DNA of 64,000 bases from contig CM055112.1 in NCBI GenBank assembly GCA_029204225.1, positions 24,306,693 to 24,370,692 of the forward strand. Reading direction: 5' to 3'. The position numbers were made by a program, and so were the translations under genes. Shown one piece after another: positions 53,862 to 64,000 of the stretch. The number at the start of each line of letters is the position of its first letter. Positions within the stretch are counted from its first letter, which is position 1. The DNA comes from Diphasiastrum complanatum (lineage: Eukaryota; Streptophyta; Lycopodiopsida; Lycopodiales; Lycopodiaceae). Below the pieces are notes generated by a model that was given only the letters and a program-made list of their open reading frames with translations, had not been told where the DNA came from and did no database searches.

Positions 53862-55429
53862 CTGAGGACATTCATTCAATAATTAACTATCCAGAATCGC
53901 TCACAATCACAAAAGTAAGTTTCATTTCTGAATTACCAGGGCATGTATGCACAGCTAGCATACTATACCTACAACTACATTATCATTTCTAAATTGGTGC
54001 AAAAGCTGAAAATTGAAAAAACTTGCAAGAAACATGCCCCCTTGGTCAGTTGCTGAGTGAGATAGCACTCAATACTCTGATGATGTGCCTTTAGTCAAAA
54101 GTCATTGCCTATAACGTCATGCTTCCAGATCTTTAATGCATGAACAGAGGTTGCTAAGTCTTCGTTCATTTTTTTATTAGGAATTGTTGCACCTATACAT
54201 CTTTTGCCTGTATGTACATGAACAAAATAATACATATTTCTTTTGTAGAAAGGGCGTAGACCTGGAAATGATCGTACCTTGTGAACACTAATGAGGTAAG
54301 AGATCATTCCTCTCTAACCTTGACCTTGATCCATCTTCATCCCTTCCTAAATGAATAAATACCCTCAAAAGTTTATCTTTTACCAGCAAACTTAATTTTT
54401 TCCTTCCCCTTGATAAATAAAGGGTTATGCGGTTATGCTTGAGCACCTTAAATATGGTACTCAGTCATTTCGTGTGATGAAACAAGAATATTATCAAAGA
54501 AATTGTAAGTCAAATACATGTAGTCTCTAAAGTTTCATTCCATGAGGCAGTGTTACAAATAGCTATTATATATATTGATGATAACCCCTAATTGCTGATA
54601 GTCACTAGCTAGATCTATCCTACTAGAGACAGTGGGCTCCTTTTAACCTATCCAAAATGTCATTGTTTCTGGAGATTAGATACCTATTTGTAATCATAAT
54701 ATTGTATAGAGCTGTGTTATGTACACACATTCTGGATGCTCAATACATTTTCTGAAACAAGGAGACCTGCTGGGTCTTTTAAGTTCTTCATTAAGTAACT
54801 CTTGGACATACCTAGATATTTGTGTTTGCTGGGCATGACTAGCTTGATAAGCAGGCTGATATGGGGCTAAGCTTCATGTCCTATTGCAGGCAAGTCATTT
54901 GGAGGTTCACCAGGAAAATTACAATACACGAAAGGATTATTTTTTCATTTCATTATCAAGAACATGACTTGCATCACGTTTAAATATTACTCTTCTAAGC
55001 AACCAATATGTTAGAACTTAATCCTTTCTTGATTGTTATGGAAACTTGACTATGGTTAACAAAGAGAATAGTATTCGACATGCCCATGCCTTCATCAGCG
55101 ACATAAGGCAAGCTACAAATGCATGCCAAGCTCAGAATGACCTCAACCTCTTAAAAAGGTGCTACCCTCGATGTGTCCCAGATACTCCTCTAAGTGTAAC
55201 CCCTATGTGAGAGAATGATCACTGATATCCACACAAGGGTTAACTTGCCAATGTCCTGACAGGTTGAAAATGACATCAACCTCCTGAATAGGTGCTACCA
55301 TGAACTCAAAGCGTGGCCAATTGGTGGATTAAATTGAGAGGCTTATTTAGCTGCATAAACGGCTAGAAAGATGTAGCCACAACTCCTACTCTTGTGCAAG
55401 GTTATGAGAAGTCTAATTATGAGATATGC

Positions 55430-56388
55430 TGCATCAGAAAAATAAAGCTTGCTTATTTTTTATCCAACCCCAAATCTTTAACAATTCATGGGTTGCAGAG
55501 TCCTGAAAAGTATGAACCACTACCATTTTTCCTCTTTCCTCCTTTTGCGCCTCAGAAGTACTTGAAGGCCCACTTCCACCATTGCCATGAGGGAATGTTG
55601 ATAGAAGGGATGCCCTTCTTCCCAAAATTGTAACATTTGTCGCTTTGGTGTGCACAAGCTAGTATAGCTGGCTACAAATAGGCTAGGGTGCTTGTATCCA
55701 ATATCACAAAAACCCAAAAAATATGAATCTGAAGAAGCTGCCAAAGAAAGAAACGCCCACCAAATAGGGCATCAGCCAAGAAAAGATTGGCAATGCTGCC
55801 AAAAAGATCGTGAAGTAAGGTGCCACCCTCCAAGAAGGTCAAATCTGCCCAAGAAAGTGCTCTAATACCAAGCTATGATCAAAATCACAAATTTTAGCAT
55901 CAATGAAGCAAAGAATGACAATAAGCGAATCTAGCAATCTCCCACGAAGAATTTAGCAACACAAAGCATCTCTAACTAGAGCCCTACAAGTAATAGCGAA
56001 GACAAAAGGTCTCTCACAAAGAGCCCAAGCAATACCAAATCAATAAGCTAAATAATGAATGTACATAGGGTATATTTATACCCATCTGAAACCCTACATT
56101 AAACCTTCTAAAATAGTAACTCTAAAGGGAAAATAGTGAGCCCTCCAAGTGGGTATGCACCCAACCTGAAGGACCAACATTCGAACACCGTATGTCAGTA
56201 ATAGGGCATTTAGCCCAGCCCAAGTAAAATAAACAACTTACGCCTTTCAGACCTGCACACAAATAAAATAACTACGTGGCTAATAACATGAATATAAATC
56301 ATCAGTAAGTAACTATAGATGAATGCAAGGCCCGCAGTCCATGTCGGAAATGTGCCAGGTATAGGCCCAATAGGCCAATAGTCCATAA
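55430..56388 (-). mobile_element. Gypsy-like LTR and leader fragment in intron
   Basis: On the minus strand the LTR (about 56388-55871) begins TTATGGACTATTGG and ends near TGATCATAGCT. It is followed by TGGTATTAGAGC (55859-55870), a primer-binding-like site, and then several hundred bases of leader with short frames. The LTR shares its start (TTATGGACT), the GAAAATAGTG-GCCCTCCAAG stretch and its end with the LTR at 63000-63370. The 3' part of the element is not seen. Boundaries are approximate. Confidence 0.5.
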
Positions 56389-56512
56389 CTTACCCCTTCA
56401 TGATCATTTCCATCCTCTTCACTTGCTTTCACGATGATATACATGTAAATTTCCTTTCTCTATCTCCAGAATAGCCTCCTCTCTCTCTCATTGTGTCTCT
56501 ACTATCACTTGT

Positions 56513-56965
56513 TATACTCTAGCTTCCTTGAGATGCTCTACACAATATAACCGGTGATGGAAATAAAGCTCCTAAGTGATCCCCTCAATGGATGGCTATT
56601 TATATTCATTATCTACCAATATTTGGTGACATGGCAACTCAAGGCTGATCAAGCATTGACCAGTGTGTGACTCATCGTGAATGGTATAAAAAAATAATGA
56701 TCAACATCTAGCTTGATATGGCACAATATGGCACAGTGATCAACTGGACCACCATGGCAGCCTGTTATACTCTACTTTCCCTTAAGATGCTCTATAAGGT
56801 TGGTGACAAGAATGAAGCTCCTGAGTTCTCCCCTCCATAGACTGCTATTTAAGTTCATTATCTCTCATTCCAATATCTATTCACAACCAACTAAAGGATG
56901 ATCATGTATTAATCAGTTCTTCAGGTGTGTGACTCATCATGAATGGTATAAAATAATAATATCTT
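56513..56965. repeat. Tandem duplication, unit about 250 bases
   Basis: 56513-56700 and 56765-56960 share TTATACTCTA, GAAGCTCCTAAG/GAAGCTCCTGAG, GCTATTTA and GTGTGACTCATC. The copies are diverged. Confidence 0.65.
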
Positions 56966-57589
56966 GCCTCCACGTGGCATGATGATCAACTTGACCACCA
57001 TCGCAGCTTGTCAACTAGCTTCTGATCATGTCCCAACAACTCCTACAATGAAGACCACATCCGTGAGAGTCATCCTCAATCCAAATTTCTGATCTCTTGT
57101 TAGACAAAATCATTAAGTTGCAGCTTGTCACATACCTGCTGACTTATGCCTTGCCATGCTTATCGACCATTACTTACACTTGACTAGCCTTCTTCTAATT
57201 GATCTGTCCATGCCGTAGGTCTAAGACAAGGATCTAACACTTACCCTGCATTCAAGAGTCAATACCCTATCAAGAATTATACGCATAGCAAAAATCGATA
57301 AACAATAAACCATAAATTGACATCACTTGTTTATGTCAAAAAATCTGTTCATAATCCACATTGGACTAGATTCTTTCAGACTGTCCACCTGGGACATATT
57401 CTCAGAGTGTCCACTAGGAACATTTCTTTCAAAGTGTCCTCTTGAGACACAGTTCTTGAATTATTTCTCACAACATTTTTCCATCCGTGTCATAACTTAA
57501 ACAAAAGTTAGAAGAGTTTTGAGTATCTTGTGGCTATTTCTTATGTTGGATTGTAATACTTGAGCAACCACCAAAAATGTGACCATTGC

Positions 57590-57980
57590 TACCCAATAAT
57601 TAACATGTATGTAACTCATGGAAATTACATAGCAAGTTTTTTTTAATTATCAAAGGTCTGAACTTCATTGAAATTAAAACAGGTCGTCAAGGTTGTTAGG
57701 CACCGAGTAGAGCATATGCACGCAAATTTGACACTAGTTGCGTAGTGTGAAACGACTTCAAGCAAGAATTGTTTTTTGGATATAGGATATATTTTCCAAA
57801 CATGTGAAGTGTGTACATTGGTACCTGATAATTTCCTTGCATCTAACTCATGGAAATAACTTTGCAAGGTTTCTTGGATTATCAAAAATTCAAACTTTAT
57901 TGAAGAAAAAGGTTACCAAGCTCATCAAGCACCCAATAGACCATGGTTGCACACAAATTGAACAGTGGAGTGACTACAAT
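57590..57980. repeat. Tandem duplication, unit about 235 bases
   Basis: 57595-57740 and 57830-57975 share AACTCATGGAAAT, GCAAG, ATTATCAAA, GTCAAGG/CTCATCAAG and GCACGCAAATTTGA/GCACACAAATTGAA stretches. Confidence 0.6.
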
Positions 57981-58732
57981 TAAAATTTTTGTTTCAAATA
58001 CAAGATATACCAAAAAAGGAGAACAATTAAACAAATGATCAACGCACATTTGAAGGAATAATTAGAGTGGTTCCTCCAATCTCGCATAGCATTAAAAACG
58101 TATATTACTTGCAAAGTTGCAACCTATATGAAAAGAACCATATAATTGCTATTTTCTTTCAACAAAGAAAATTGGGATGGCAGTATGATAAGAAATGACA
58201 ATGAGACTAGCCAATTTTAGAATCCATTACACAATTTGAAGCTTTTTGCCACATTCTTACATGCCCACAATTTTCATAAAAACATAAAGTCAGAGGATAT
58301 GATTGAAAACTCAACTATCAAGCTTTAAAAACAACATCAAGCTGAAACAGAAGGCATACTTGGTATTAACTCAAGCTCTAATTTTTTGTCTTCCCAATTT
58401 CATCATCTATTTTATGCATAGTTTACCTATGTTTTTCAACACAAAGACATGGTCGGAAAATGTTTCTTTGAGATGACATTTCATTAGCAAGCACATTTGC
58501 ATGTTTATGGATGCAATTTATTGATTATTAACTTTTTAGCTAAATGTTGCTATTTGGAAAACGTTTGCTCCAATCTGACGACCTGAATCATGATGCTTCC
58601 TCATTTACCATATCACATTTTGTTTCTTGTTTCTTGGGTGGAAAAAATTGTGAGAAAACAATGATTTGAAGGTGAGAGAGTTTTGACTTATTTATACTGC
58701 ACATTCATCATTAGTATATTGCACAAACTTAC

Positions 58733-58828
58733 TTTTGCCAAAGGTGCCATTGTAGCCCGGTGTCTCAAAAAGTATCCATAAGGTCCAATGCTCAATATCA
58801 CCACGCCTGCATCTTTAGGATGTTTTCC
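58733..58828 (-). CDS. Type IA DNA topoisomerase, internal exon (32 codons)
   Basis: It encodes GKHPKDAGVVILSIGPYGYF and then LRHRATMAPLAK. This is the first half of a topoisomerase I C-terminal repeat (pattern G-x-P-x-D, V-x-L-x-x-G-x-Y/F-G-x-Y, R...A..AK), the DNA-binding repeat found in bacterial and plant organellar-type enzymes. Splice sites are canonical on the minus strand: acceptor TTTGTAG before 58828 and donor AAAA|GTAAGT after 58733. The exon is 96 bases and phase 0 on both sides. With 53286-53861 it rebuilds one complete repeat, which strongly supports the gene call. Confidence 0.85.
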
Positions 58829-59568
58829 CTACAAACAAACAGTGAGATTCCCATCAATTGAGAAATCATGAGCCATTCAGTTAGCATGACAAAGAATCTT
58901 AGATATAGAAATTTTAAAATGGTGAACCGTGAAACAAAATATCCTGGCCAACGCTTGTAGACTAGTCTGAAGCTCCTTTTTTTATTCTAAAATTATATGT
59001 AAATGTATCATTTATTTTTTCTAGATTGTTATATAAAATTTGAGAATCCTTTGGTTCTTGTAATCTTTTCCTATGGATTACTTTGAGAGTTTGCACATAA
59101 GTCAGGATTCCAGTTATGATGCATGCTTTCTTGAAGTGAATGCATCATCACTAGTTTCCATCCTTGTCTTTTTTAGCATGAACTTGTGTGGCATTTATTT
59201 CTCGACACTTAGACCCAAAACTTGGTATAGCTCACTAGCTACATTTGCTTCACAAAGAGATATAAATGAAAATAATACAAATATATATAGAAGTTAAAAA
59301 ACCTAAAATTCTCTTGCAAGTTATGCTCCTAGTAGCTTCAAAAAGTTGCTATGCCTAGTACAAGCAAGCTCTTTGCATGAAGTGATAAGGATGAATAGCT
59401 CACGTAACAATACATGTCATGGCTTAAGGGGCCACCTTGGAAACTAAGGCTAAAACATTCTCCTTTCAAACTTTGATTAGGTTACACGTAGCATGATGCT
59501 TAAATCTAGATATCAACAAACTTAAGTATAGATACAATCTCAGTGAATCTAGTGGTTTGATAACATGA

Positions 59569-60440
59569 TTGATCAATTGCATAATTCTAATACTCTATTG
59601 TTGGCTATCAACAATCCAAGAATTTCAAGAGGTATATTCTCATTTTGCTACTAGAATATATCCTCTTTTGGTGAAATTGCATTTTATTCTAGGTTTGCCT
59701 AGAGATTATCAGCTAGAAGTTAGGAGAAACCAGCCTCTTACCCTCGATGATGCGGTTCACTTCGCCGCATATACGATGATACTCGTATAGTAGCTAGGCC
59801 TGAGCCTGAAGTTCAACTGAAGCAAAGGGTAAGAAACAATTCTTTTGAAAGAAAGGAAAAGATAAGGCAAAGGAGGCATCTTCAGGTCCTAGTAAGTTGA
59901 AGAAAAGATCTACTATGGACCAGGAGAAATTTGCTAAAGCTAGAAGCAACAATCTGTGCTTTAATTGCATGGAGCCAGGTCATGTGGCAAAGGAATGCCT
60001 GAAGAAAAGGAGGCAAGCTAAAGGGACTTCTTTTAAGATGCCAGGTAGCTCTAGCATTTCTAGTATTGATGTTTCCTTTGCTAGTAATTCTATGTGTGAG
60101 CATTGTTGTTTTAATACGACAGTTTTTGGCCCCCAAGAATTAATTTGGATGAATGCGGCCAAGTTGTAATAGATTTATTTGATGATTCTACACAACTTTA
60201 TTAACTCCAATTTGTTGCAGAAGCTAAAGGTGGAAACAAAGAAAAGTGATCACCGCTATGTTGTAAAGCTGGCTACGGGAGCAGAAAGCCAAGTACGGGA
60301 CTGGATAGTCCCTCATCTTATAAGGATAAATTAGACTTTCATATTATGAATCTAGATAAGGTAGATGTGATACTTGGTAAGGAGTGATTCTATGAGATGA
60401 ATGAGTCGTTAAAGAAAAACTATGTAACTCATAATTTGTC
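59569..60440 (+). pseudogene. Gypsy Gag-protease remnant (plus strand)
   Basis: A first frame reads VYSHFATRIYPLLVKLHF, RDYQLEVRRNQPLTLDDAVHFA (end of a Gag domain). After a basic stretch comes a CCHC knuckle CFNCMEPGHVAKEC (59958-59999). Further on are protease-region relics (FINSNLLQKLKVE, LDKVDVILGKE) with several stops. This order is that of Ty3/gypsy. It is heavily decayed, and the remainder of pol in this orientation is absent. Confidence 0.75.
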
Positions 60441-60459
60441 GTTCTTGCATAACGGTCAT

Positions 60460-61000
60460 TCAACAAACCAAACAACCTGAACAACTTTTCCATGAAAAGC
60501 TGAGCAAGTTCCGAAGCTTTGATAGACTGCCTGCTTGCAATGAATTGCGCCCCATTTTGGTTAGTCTGTCAACTATAACCCAAATAGCATTCCTTGTCCG
60601 AGGTAGCACAATCACAAAATCCATGGAAGTACTTTCCCATTTTCTTTCAGGAATTTCCAAAGGAAGTAACAAACCAGCTGCCTAAAGTCTTTCAGCTTTA
60701 TTTACTTGGTATTGTCCACATTTGTGAACATATGCCTCCACTTGACCTTTTAGATTTGGCAAATAAAAGTTTCTTTTTACTAGGTCAAGCGTTCTTTGTG
60801 AGCCAGGGTGCCCTTTGCACACGGGCTGTCATGACATTCATGCAGGATTTGGGCTCTAATATCATCATTTTCTGGCACACACACTTTCCCATTCCTGAAA
60901 AGTAACCCATTCCTTATGGAATAGTCCCTTAATATCTTGTCCTGTGGAGAAATCTTGGAATCATGCATTCCAAGGTCACCATTAGATCTAGAAGTACCTG
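60460..61000 (-). pseudogene. Gypsy integrase fragment (minus strand)
   Basis: On the minus strand, 60968-60780 encodes the integrase zinc-binding region (NGLLFRNGKVCVPENDDIR, LHECHDSP). 60672-60460 then encodes the start of the core: [19 protein letters not shown], with the first catalytic Asp, and [11 protein letters not shown]. Both are typical of plant gypsy integrase. It lies head-on to the Gag remnant at 59569-60440, so either an inversion or two separate insertions occurred. Confidence 0.82.
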
Positions 61001-61901
61001 CCCATTGTTTTCTACGGGCATGAGTGTTTCTAATATCTTATGCTTTGGGACAAGGAAATGTGTTGAGCCGTGCTTGAACTAGTCCATGCTTAACCACGAA
61101 GTTATAAGATTGCACTATGATGTTTGCATCATACACATAATGAACGTGACATAGCAGTTTTGCTTTGATTCTTGTTTGACCTAATGTGTAGGGTAGATCT
61201 TCTTGATATGAATGTACAAGGAACATATACATTTGAGGAAAATGCTTATGTGTTGAGGGGGATGTAGGCTAAGATTTTCCTTTTAGATCTTGATAAGTAG
61301 CTGAAGCTTTGAAAAAATATTGATGCACTTGTACATGGATGTTCAGCTCAATAAACCTATTTGGTTTTTTAAATAAGTGATCAATGATAGAAGTGCAAGA
61401 ATGCAGCAAGGATATTTCCTAAGAAAGATGCTCTTATCCTAAACGGACTTAAGAGATGTCATCTTGGTGAATGGAAAGTCTTTATTAACGTCATTGGGCT
61501 TGGATGATACGCGTCTTTACTTTTATGGGGTATATTGATGATATTTGCATCGAGCATTTCTTATCGTAAATAAGATGTCTTGTTGGATTTACCTCTACAA
61601 TGTAATGTAAAAAACTTATGTATCATGATTGTTATGATATAGCATATAGGATTTATTTTATGTTGATCAATTATCATGATTCATTTAGTATAACGTAAGT
61701 GCTGAACTAAACGGGTACATATTAGCATAGAAAACCCTAGATAAAGTCTATCAATGGCTTTTAGTCTCCAAACTTAGACCAAATGTACCATACAAATTGG
61801 TTGTTGAAAGAGCTACCACGATGTTGATCATCTGTTTCAGTGTAGGTTATGGAGCTGTGGAGCATGGGCTAGAAGGCAATGCAACAAGATATCTCCTAGG
61901 T

Positions 61902-62191
61902 AATGTGGACTTTAATAGGTCGTAAGTGAGTTTGTGACATAGTTTCCTAGTTGGAAGTATTCAAGGGTGTTTCGATAGCTCATCTCTCGAAGCGGGTTGG
62001 AAGTGAGCCGCTCCTTGACCAACACTCCATGACCAGGTTTGATCAAATGTGGACTTTAATAGGTCGTAAGTGAGTTTGTGACATAGTTTCCTAGTTGGAA
62101 GTATTCAAGGGTGTTTCGATAGCTCATCTCTCGAAGCGGGTTGGAAGTGAGCCGCTCCTTGACCAGCACTCCATGACCAGGTTTGATCAAA
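61902..62191 (+). repeat. 144-base tandem duplication
   Basis: 61902-62045 and 62046-62191 are nearly identical (one visible difference, CCAACACTCC versus CCAGCACTCC), so this is recent. Confidence 0.93.
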
Positions 62192-62610
62192 TGGAAGTGA
62201 ATGGTCATTGAAGCATTTAGGCGATTGGGAGACATAATTGAAAATCAAATCATATCCAAGCAGGCACTCACAAAGGATAAAAGTAATCACAAGGACGACA
62301 CATTTCAAGACCTATACATCTAGTGCGAACTGTAAGTGATAATAGCAAATACCCGTATGTCATTAAGTTGCTACAATGTCAAAGTGTGGTAGACAAGTTC
62401 ATAACAAGCAAATTCTCCTAAAATTGCAAAGAAACATTTTTGTCATGCAAACAAATTTTTCTTAAGGTGATCATAATAGGCATAATATGCATCCATTCAA
62501 TTAGGTGAAAAAGCATACTAAAACAAACCCTTTTGTATACTTGTACAATCCATATAATGTGATCTCACGATTGATATTGGATGTCTTTAGTTTTGAGCTC
62601 AGTAGCTTAC

Positions 62611-62676
62611 CAAATCTCGAGGATATTTGAGCATTTCTAAAGCAGTATCCAGATCAATGTCCTCCACTCGCATTGA
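62611..62676 (-). CDS. Type IA DNA topoisomerase, internal exon (22 codons)
   Basis: It encodes SMRVEDIDLDTALEMLKYPR and then DL. This is the second half of a topoisomerase I C-terminal repeat (pattern ...ID/T-L-x-x-A-L-x-M-L...PR-x-LG), directly preceding the GKHPKD exon. Acceptor GTTTTCAG before 62676 and donor GATTTG|GTAAGC after 62611 on the minus strand. 66 bases, phase 0. The residues across the splice, PRDL-GKHP, match the family joint between successive repeats. Earlier exons lie beyond 64000. Confidence 0.83.
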
Positions 62677-62999
62677 CTGAAAACATCCAAAAAAATCTCC
62701 TCATTTACCATCCACGTGATCTAGGCCATAATATCTATGCTATACACAAAGCAAATGAGTGATTTTTGATATGCTAATGCAAATAAATTGTTGGAACTCA
62801 AGACACCAACATGTCTACAATACAAAAAAATTGGTTGTAGAAGTAGTTTAAATCTATCCAATAAAACCTAATCTATTTACCAATACCATATTAAGAATGC
62901 AAAGACCAATGAATTGTATGCTTACACTAGTAAATCATCATATGTTAGTAGTTGTTAAGTAGTAGAGTTACGAATAGAGCCGCAACTGATCTAGAGCTA

Positions 63000-63370
63000 A
63001 GCTATGAAAGCATCACAGAAGCAAGACTTAAGCTATGAAAGCAACACATAAGCACGACTTAACCCTAGAAAGCAGGAAAGAGAGAGATTAAGGAGACTAA
63101 AGAGAGAGATCAATATCATCAGCTGAATAACAAATGACACAGTTTCCCTACTTATAGTAAGGCCCAACTGGGAGGGAAAATAGTGCGCCCTCCAAGAAGG
63201 CCCCCACTCTCCAGTAATATGTCCAAATGGCCTAATAATGAATAATAAGGCCAAAGGCCAACCATATAGTCTAAGTGTCACTAATGAATACAAAAGGGCC
63301 CAAGCCTGCTTATGCATAAAGTAAAGTAAATGTAAATGGACGCGGCGAATGTAATGAGCCGAGTCCATAA
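63000..63370 (-). repeat. 3' LTR of a minus-strand gypsy element
   Basis: It starts (minus) TTATGGACTCGGC after the purine tract CCAGGGAGAG (63371-63380) and ends near CTTTCATAGCT. It is related to the LTR at 55871-56388. A short internal duplication (AAGCTATGAAAGCA, twice at about 63000-63050) lies at its end. Exact ends are uncertain because they are not TG..CA. Confidence 0.6.
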
Positions 63371-63380
63371 CTCTCCCTGG

Positions 63381-64000
63381 TAGAAAAGAAAAAGATCCAA
63401 CTGCCGAAAAGAAACTGGATCAAGTAGCAGCAAGCCCTAGTGCATCAACAGTTAGAACAACATCTGATGTAGAGGAATCAACAAGTGCAGCAAGCGCACG
63501 AGCCTGATCCGCAAGTGATAGTGTATGATAAAAGACATCAATAGGCTCCCATGTGGCCTCCTCAATAGGACGACCATCCCACTGGACCAAAAACTAAATC
63601 TGCCGATGGTGTCGACTATGGTATAGACAAACCTGTAATATAGCAGCAAGTAAAAATGGAAATAACTCTGGAGCAGTAGGAAACTTAGCATCACAAGGAA
63701 CGTCATCCTCAATAACAGCACGTAATAAACTGACATGGAATACATCACAGGCGCGTGTGGAAGCAAGAAGCTGTAAGCGATATGTAACTGGACTAAGAAC
63801 CTCCAAAATGCGATAAGGCCCATAATAATGTGGTGCAAGCTTCTCAGTAGAAGCATGGCCCTAGGCAAAATGATGACGTGCAAAACCGTAGGCGTAGATA
63901 AACCATATCTCCAAGCTGAAACTCAACATGGCGGCGGTGACGATCAACTGAGGTCTGATAAAGCTGCTGAACATGCTGTAAATGAGAACTGGCCCGGGTA
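63381..64000 (-). pseudogene. Gypsy chromovirus Pol C-terminus with chromodomain-like end
   Basis: On the minus strand this is the end of a Ty3/gypsy pol entering from the right edge. Visible are VDRHRRHVEFQLGDMVYLRL (the GDMVYL motif of the integrase C-terminal domain), PYYYGPYRILEVLSPVTYRL and VFHVSLLRAV. After a TAG comes a chromodomain-like segment FLVQWDGRPIEEATWEPID followed by a Ser/Ala-rich tail and a stop shortly before the polypurine tract. The chromodomain marks the chromovirus branch, where it guides integration to chromatin marks. At least one frameshift (near 63860) and a stop are present. It lies in an intron of the topoisomerase gene. Confidence 0.82.

Larger units (their letters stand above)
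53862..58732 (-). other. Large intron of the topoisomerase gene (about 4.9 kb)
   Basis: Donor GTAAGT at 58732 and acceptor CCTCAG at 53862, both in phase 0. It contains a gypsy LTR with leader (about 55430-56388) and several tandem duplications, but no other supported gene. Confidence 0.75.
58829..62610 (-). other. Large intron of the topoisomerase gene (about 3.8 kb)
   Basis: Donor GTAAGC at 62610 and acceptor TTTGTAG at 58829. It contains gypsy fragments in opposite orientations (59569-60440 and 60460-61000) and a 144-base tandem duplication. Confidence 0.75.

Overview
The window is a repeat-dominated piece of a land-plant nuclear genome. Plant origin is supported by Ty1/copia elements primed by initiator-Met tRNA (TGGTATCAGAGCC), a stress-associated-protein (A20/AN1) gene relic, spliced genes with GT..AG introns, and C-terminal exons of what looks like the plant bacterial-type (type IA) DNA topoisomerase. 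Long TE-filled introns suggest a large genome. The species cannot be fixed from the sequence.

Layout. 1-858: 3' end and LTR of a copia element. 859-10735: one copy of a duplicated block (an A20/AN1 pseudogene, LTR-like direct repeats, GA/CT microsatellites), split at an AN1 pseudogene by copia element 1 (1758-7967, TSD TCATG). 11212-16396: a head-to-head copia rearrangement followed by element 2, an internally deleted copia whose gag-protease-integrase-relic frame is still continuous except for two nonsense codons. 16397-31561: an unrecognised locus with a spliced plus-strand gene and a convergent, spliced minus-strand gene that looks like a cut-and-paste transposase. The minus gene is broken by copia element 3 (19079-23697, TSD TTACC) and copia element 4 (24778-30638, minus strand, TSD ATATC). 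Element 4 has two LTRs that look identical and one intact 1316-codon gag-pol frame.

31562-40700: AT-rich and duplicated DNA, a gypsy gag scrap, and the second copy of the 859-10735 block, which carries the empty site of element 1. 40702-46281: element 5, a decayed and 3'-truncated copia with TA..TA LTR ends. 46470-48860: minus-strand copia and gypsy gag remnants. 48900-49700: two families of degenerate tandem repeats. 53118-62676: C-terminal exons of the topoisomerase gene on the minus strand, with introns of about 4.9 and 3.8 kb filled with gypsy debris. 63000-64000: LTR and pol tail, with a chromodomain-like end, of a minus-strand gypsy chromovirus.

The only genes that look like ordinary host genes are the topoisomerase (probably functional, incomplete here) and the two dead A20/AN1 copies. 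Everything else is transposon-derived or unassigned. Elements 1 and 3 belong to one copia family. The 1-858 LTR, the 11.7-kb inverted LTR and element 2 belong to a second family. Element 4 is a third and element 5 a fourth.
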